NCBI RefSeq assembly: GCF_001544095.1
Contig: NZ_BCPT01000005.1
Coordinates: forward strand, 124,001 to 188,000
DNA from: Enterococcus casseliflavus NBRC 100478
GTDB lineage: Bacteria > Bacillota > Bacilli > Lactobacillales > Enterococcaceae
Direction of reading: 5' to 3'
DNA length: 64,000 nt
Part shown: in pieces, positions 61,765-64,000 of the stretch
Numbering within the stretch: the first letter of the stretch is position 1
Layout of the letters: each line of letters opens with the position of its first letter
Notes under the pieces: model-generated
Told to the model about the DNA's origin: nothing
The model's database searches: none
The model's input: the letters and a program-made list of their open reading frames with translations, nothing else
Made by a program: the position numbers and the translations under genes

Positions 61765-62865
61765 TTACAATGACTCCTTATCGATCACAGAACGTTCTAG
61801 TTTGCGTTCCTGGAAAAAACGGAGTAGCGTGCCAGACATCGCCATAATGATCGAATACACTGGAAGTGCAACGATCATACCAACAAATCCCAGCAAGTTG
61901 CCTGCGATCAATAATAAGAACACCGCAATAATCGGATGGATATGCAACACTTTATTCATTACTAGAGGTGAAACTAGATACGATTCACCCAATTGAATGA
62001 TCGTGATGCCCACTACCAATAAAATGGCAGTCCGGATATCTAAACTTAAAGCAAATAGAAATGCGGGTGCCGCTCCGATAAATGGTCCGAAGTATGGAAT
62101 GATATCCAAGACACCGCAAATCAGGCCTAAAAGCAACGCATTCTGCAAACCTAGTAAAGAAAAAATCAAATAACTGGAAACGGCAACGTACGAACATACA
62201 AGCAATTTCCCGCCAATATAAGCAGACGCTGCTTGGTGGAAATCACTGCATAACTGACGCATCAAACCTTGGTATTTTTTCGGTGTTTTGTTTGCTAAAA
62301 AGTCTGGCACTTTCTCACCGTCTTTAAACATATAGACTAAGAGCAGTGGGATCGTAAACAAAACGATCGCTGAGTGAGAAACGATGGAGATCAAACTCGT
62401 CAGACTATTCGTTGCCCCGGTAATAAACTGCAAGGCGAAATTGCTCGCTTGCGAAATATCGATCGAATCAATGAAAGGACCGAAAAGTTCCTCCAAATAG
62501 GAATGATCGATGTTATCGATCACCAAATTGATGATAACGGGTATTTGATTGATAAAGCGTCCCATCTCATAGGCTAATGCGGGTCCAATCACCTGAATAA
62601 TCAAATAGGCTGCAAAAACGATCAACAACAGTGTCGCATACAGCGCAACGCTTTTCTTTTTCGTCCTTCTTTTTACCCAATTAAAGAAAGGCAAAAAGAT
62701 ATAAAAAATAAAAATTGATATCAGTACTGGTAAAAAGACACTAGAAAAGATTGCTTCTAATGGTCGAAAAACAAACAGTATATTTGAATAGATCCAGACG
62801 GCGATCCCTAAAAGGCAGACGATCACCAGACCTGCAAAAATTTTTGATTTTTTAAGAAACTCCAA
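61765..62865 (-). CDS. AI-2E (UPF0118) family transporter
   Basis: A 366-residue membrane protein with seven to eight segments. The two N-terminal helices, the long extracytoplasmic part (residues about 100-160) and the conserved GLICGVLDIIPYFGPFIGAAPAFLFAL and LLIAGNLLGFVGMIVALPVY mark the AI-2E/YdbI/YtvI family, proposed exporters or Na/H exchangers; AI-2 export is not certain here. Start is TTG at 62865, eight bases after AGGAGG. Single gene. Confidence 0.88.
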   Translation of the reverse strand: MEFLKKSKIFAGLVIVCLLGIAVWIYSNILFVFRPLEAIFSSVFLPVLISIFIFYIFLPFFNWVKRRTKKKSVALYATLLLIVFAAYLIIQVIGPALAYEMGRFINQIPVIINLVIDNIDHSYLEELFGPFIDSIDISQASNFALQFITGATNSLTSLISIVSHSAIVLFTIPLLLVYMFKDGEKVPDFLANKTPKKYQGLMRQLCSDFHQAASAYIGGKLLVCSYVAVSSYLIFSLLGLQNALLLGLICGVLDIIPYFGPFIGAAPAFLFALSLDIRTAILLVVGITIIQLGESYLVSPLVMNKVLHIHPIIAVFLLLIAGNLLGFVGMIVALPVYSIIMAMSGTLLRFFQERKLERSVIDKESL

Positions 62866-63027
62866 TAATTGATCCTCCTGATTCTAGAAAATACGTTCAC
62901 TTCTTTCAGTTTATCATAATTTTTTAAGCGAATGATCCTTTTGCGAATATTTTTTCAAAAATCCACGTTTTTCATAGGAAACTTTTGAGTAATTTAATTA
63001 TTTTGCCAATAAAACCCTTCTGCAAAA

Positions 63028-63456
63028 TCAATTTTGATGAGCAGAAAAAGGAACCGAGTGTTGCAAGTGTTTGATACAGTAAGCTGCCACACCGAGCTGG
63101 AGTAAACCTAACACTAAGAAAATCAGATGCAAAACATTCCCGCCCCTTAATAAAATCACTTGAACAATGATCCAGATAACTAAACAGATGCCTAAAAGCA
63201 ATTCCCCATGGTACCCTTGGTTGCGCCACAATCGGATAGCTGCCAATAAATTGCCCAGTCCTAACACAATTAGCAAAAACACCCCGGGAATCAGAAATGT
63301 TGTAAATGGCGTTCCTTGGAGCATGGACGATTCCAACCCAGCAAATGACTGTCCTTTCCTTAATGGCTCAATACTCATAAACGCCAGCATGCTTCCTCCA
63401 CATGCGCCAACACCTATCACTAAACTTAACACAAATAACGCAAATCGCAGCTTCAT
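63028..63456 (-). CDS. Uncharacterised four-helix membrane protein, 142 residues
   Basis: Four hydrophobic segments: MKLRFALFVLSLVIGVGAC, TTFLIPGVFLLIVLGLGNLL, LLLGICLVIWIIVQVILL and LIFLVLGLLQLGVAAY, with short polar loops and a cytosolic His-containing tail. No family recognised with confidence. Start 63456 behind AAGGAGTGGGAGAA. Confidence 0.72.
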   Translation of the reverse strand: MKLRFALFVLSLVIGVGACGGSMLAFMSIEPLRKGQSFAGLESSMLQGTPFTTFLIPGVFLLIVLGLGNLLAAIRLWRNQGYHGELLLGICLVIWIIVQVILLRGGNVLHLIFLVLGLLQLGVAAYCIKHLQHSVPFSAHQN

Positions 63457-63532
63457 TTCTCCCACTCCTTCATCAAACATAAAACCGTTAATAAATTGAC
63501 CATTTTCAACTAGCGATGGGGTTTCTGGCTAT

Positions 63533-63949
63533 TCACTCGTTTTTAGGTGAATAAATAAATGCTGCAATTTGCTGTGTTTCTACAGAGGAAAAGCCGCAAG
63601 ACTCATAAAATCGGCGCGTTTTCTCTGTGTTGTCCGTGATCAAAACCTTTTGTCGAATCGCTGGATATCTCGCCAGCATTTTTTTGAGCAATCGCTGGCC
63701 AATTTTTTGACGTTGGAACGCTGGCGCTACTAATAGATCCTGAATATAAAGAATGGTTTGTCCATCGGTTATACATCGAATAAGTCCGACTAGCTGCTCT
63801 TCAACATAGGCAGTGATCACCTGTGACTGAGCTAGGCCGTTTAATAGTCGCTCTGGCTCTTTCGTATAGGCGACCCAGCCAACACATTTATATAAAGCGA
63901 GAATCTGATTTGAATCCTCTGGTAATTGATCTTTAAAGATGATAGTCAT
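63533..63949 (-). CDS. GNAT-family N-acetyltransferase
   Basis: A 138-residue acetyl-CoA-dependent acetyltransferase. The acetyl-CoA loop is VAPAFQRQKIGQRLLKKML; VLITDNTEKTRRFYESCGF is the C-terminal GNAT signature. Substrate unknown. Start behind GAGGAGGAAAAGA. It may continue from a gene beyond the right edge. Confidence 0.88.
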   Translation of the reverse strand: MTIIFKDQLPEDSNQILALYKCVGWVAYTKEPERLLNGLAQSQVITAYVEEQLVGLIRCITDGQTILYIQDLLVAPAFQRQKIGQRLLKKMLARYPAIRQKVLITDNTEKTRRFYESCGFSSVETQQIAAFIYSPKNE

Positions 63950-64000
63950 TCTTTTCCTCCTCGTTACTTTTAACCAAACGATGCAGCAACAAATAAAGAG

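Noticed and set aside
63933-64000. End of a further minus-strand gene entering from the right edge
   Set aside because: Two frames give short plausible C-termini (one stopping at about 63970, one at 63933), and 60 bases are too few to decide between them.
1-64000. CRISPR arrays, insertion sequences, prophage, tRNA or rRNA genes
   Set aside because: I saw no regularly spaced direct repeats, transposase or integrase frames, terminal inverted repeats flanking a gene, or tRNA-like cloverleaf sequence.

Overview
The window is chromosomal DNA from a low-GC Gram-positive coccus of the order Lactobacillales, most likely an Enterococcus. Pointers to this are Shine-Dalgarno sites close to AGGAGG before nearly every gene, PerR, RexA/RexB (AddAB) instead of RecBCD, a fused RNase PH/XTPase, a phenylalanine T-box leader, FabT-type and LexA-type operators of the Firmicute form, and CcpA cre sites. 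No tRNA, rRNA, insertion sequence, prophage or CRISPR array is visible. The content is mainly core and metabolic genes.

Layout, left to right. 1-6.4 kb: dnaD (cut by the edge), perR-ridA, cysK, a secreted GH73 autolysin with LysM, transketolase and ynzC. 6.5-7.6 kb: lexA with its operator, followed by a 70-residue membrane protein whose promoter carries two LexA-like boxes. 7.6-15 kb: recJ-apt, rnz-SDR-lapA, a DUF1269 protein and obgE. 15-19.4 kb: a stand-alone GAPDH, a membrane-anchored alpha/beta hydrolase, a MupG-like protein and a cyclophilin lipoprotein. 19.4-22.4 kb: divergent fabZ and fabI around FabT-type boxes, mscS and a CBS-pair protein. 22.5-25.2 kb: murI-rph/rdgB-phosphoesterase operon. 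25.4-28.4 kb: glutamine-type ABC importer. 28.6-34.1 kb: trpS, T-box-controlled pheST and a YodB-like HxlR regulator. 34.2-42.2 kb: lepB-addB-addA.

The right third is more accessory: aldehyde dehydrogenase and nitroreductase (42.4-44.5 kb), several uncharacterised membrane or small proteins, a P1B-4 metal-exporting ATPase with ArsR-type operators (46.4-48.4 kb), a reduced Rnf-like redox operon of only three genes (48.5-51.5 kb), a DUF4430 lipoprotein with an ECF S component (52.8-53.7 kb), a C69 dipeptidase, a malX/malY-like PTS and C-S lyase pair with an RpiR regulator (55.7-59.3 kb), a flavodoxin-fold oxidoreductase followed by a 57-residue protein, D-amino acid aminotransferase, an AI-2E-family transporter, a four-helix membrane protein and a GNAT acetyltransferase.

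The most interesting leads are the LexA-controlled small membrane protein next to lexA, which sits where the SOS division inhibitor gene yneA would be looked for; the stripped-down Rnf operon; the predicted thiol-sensor circuit linking the HxlR regulator to the nitroreductase; and the DUF4430/ECF-S pair. Several starts are TTG or GTG, chosen from Shine-Dalgarno spacing. All functional statements are by recognition of sequence motifs and family resemblance; no database search was run.
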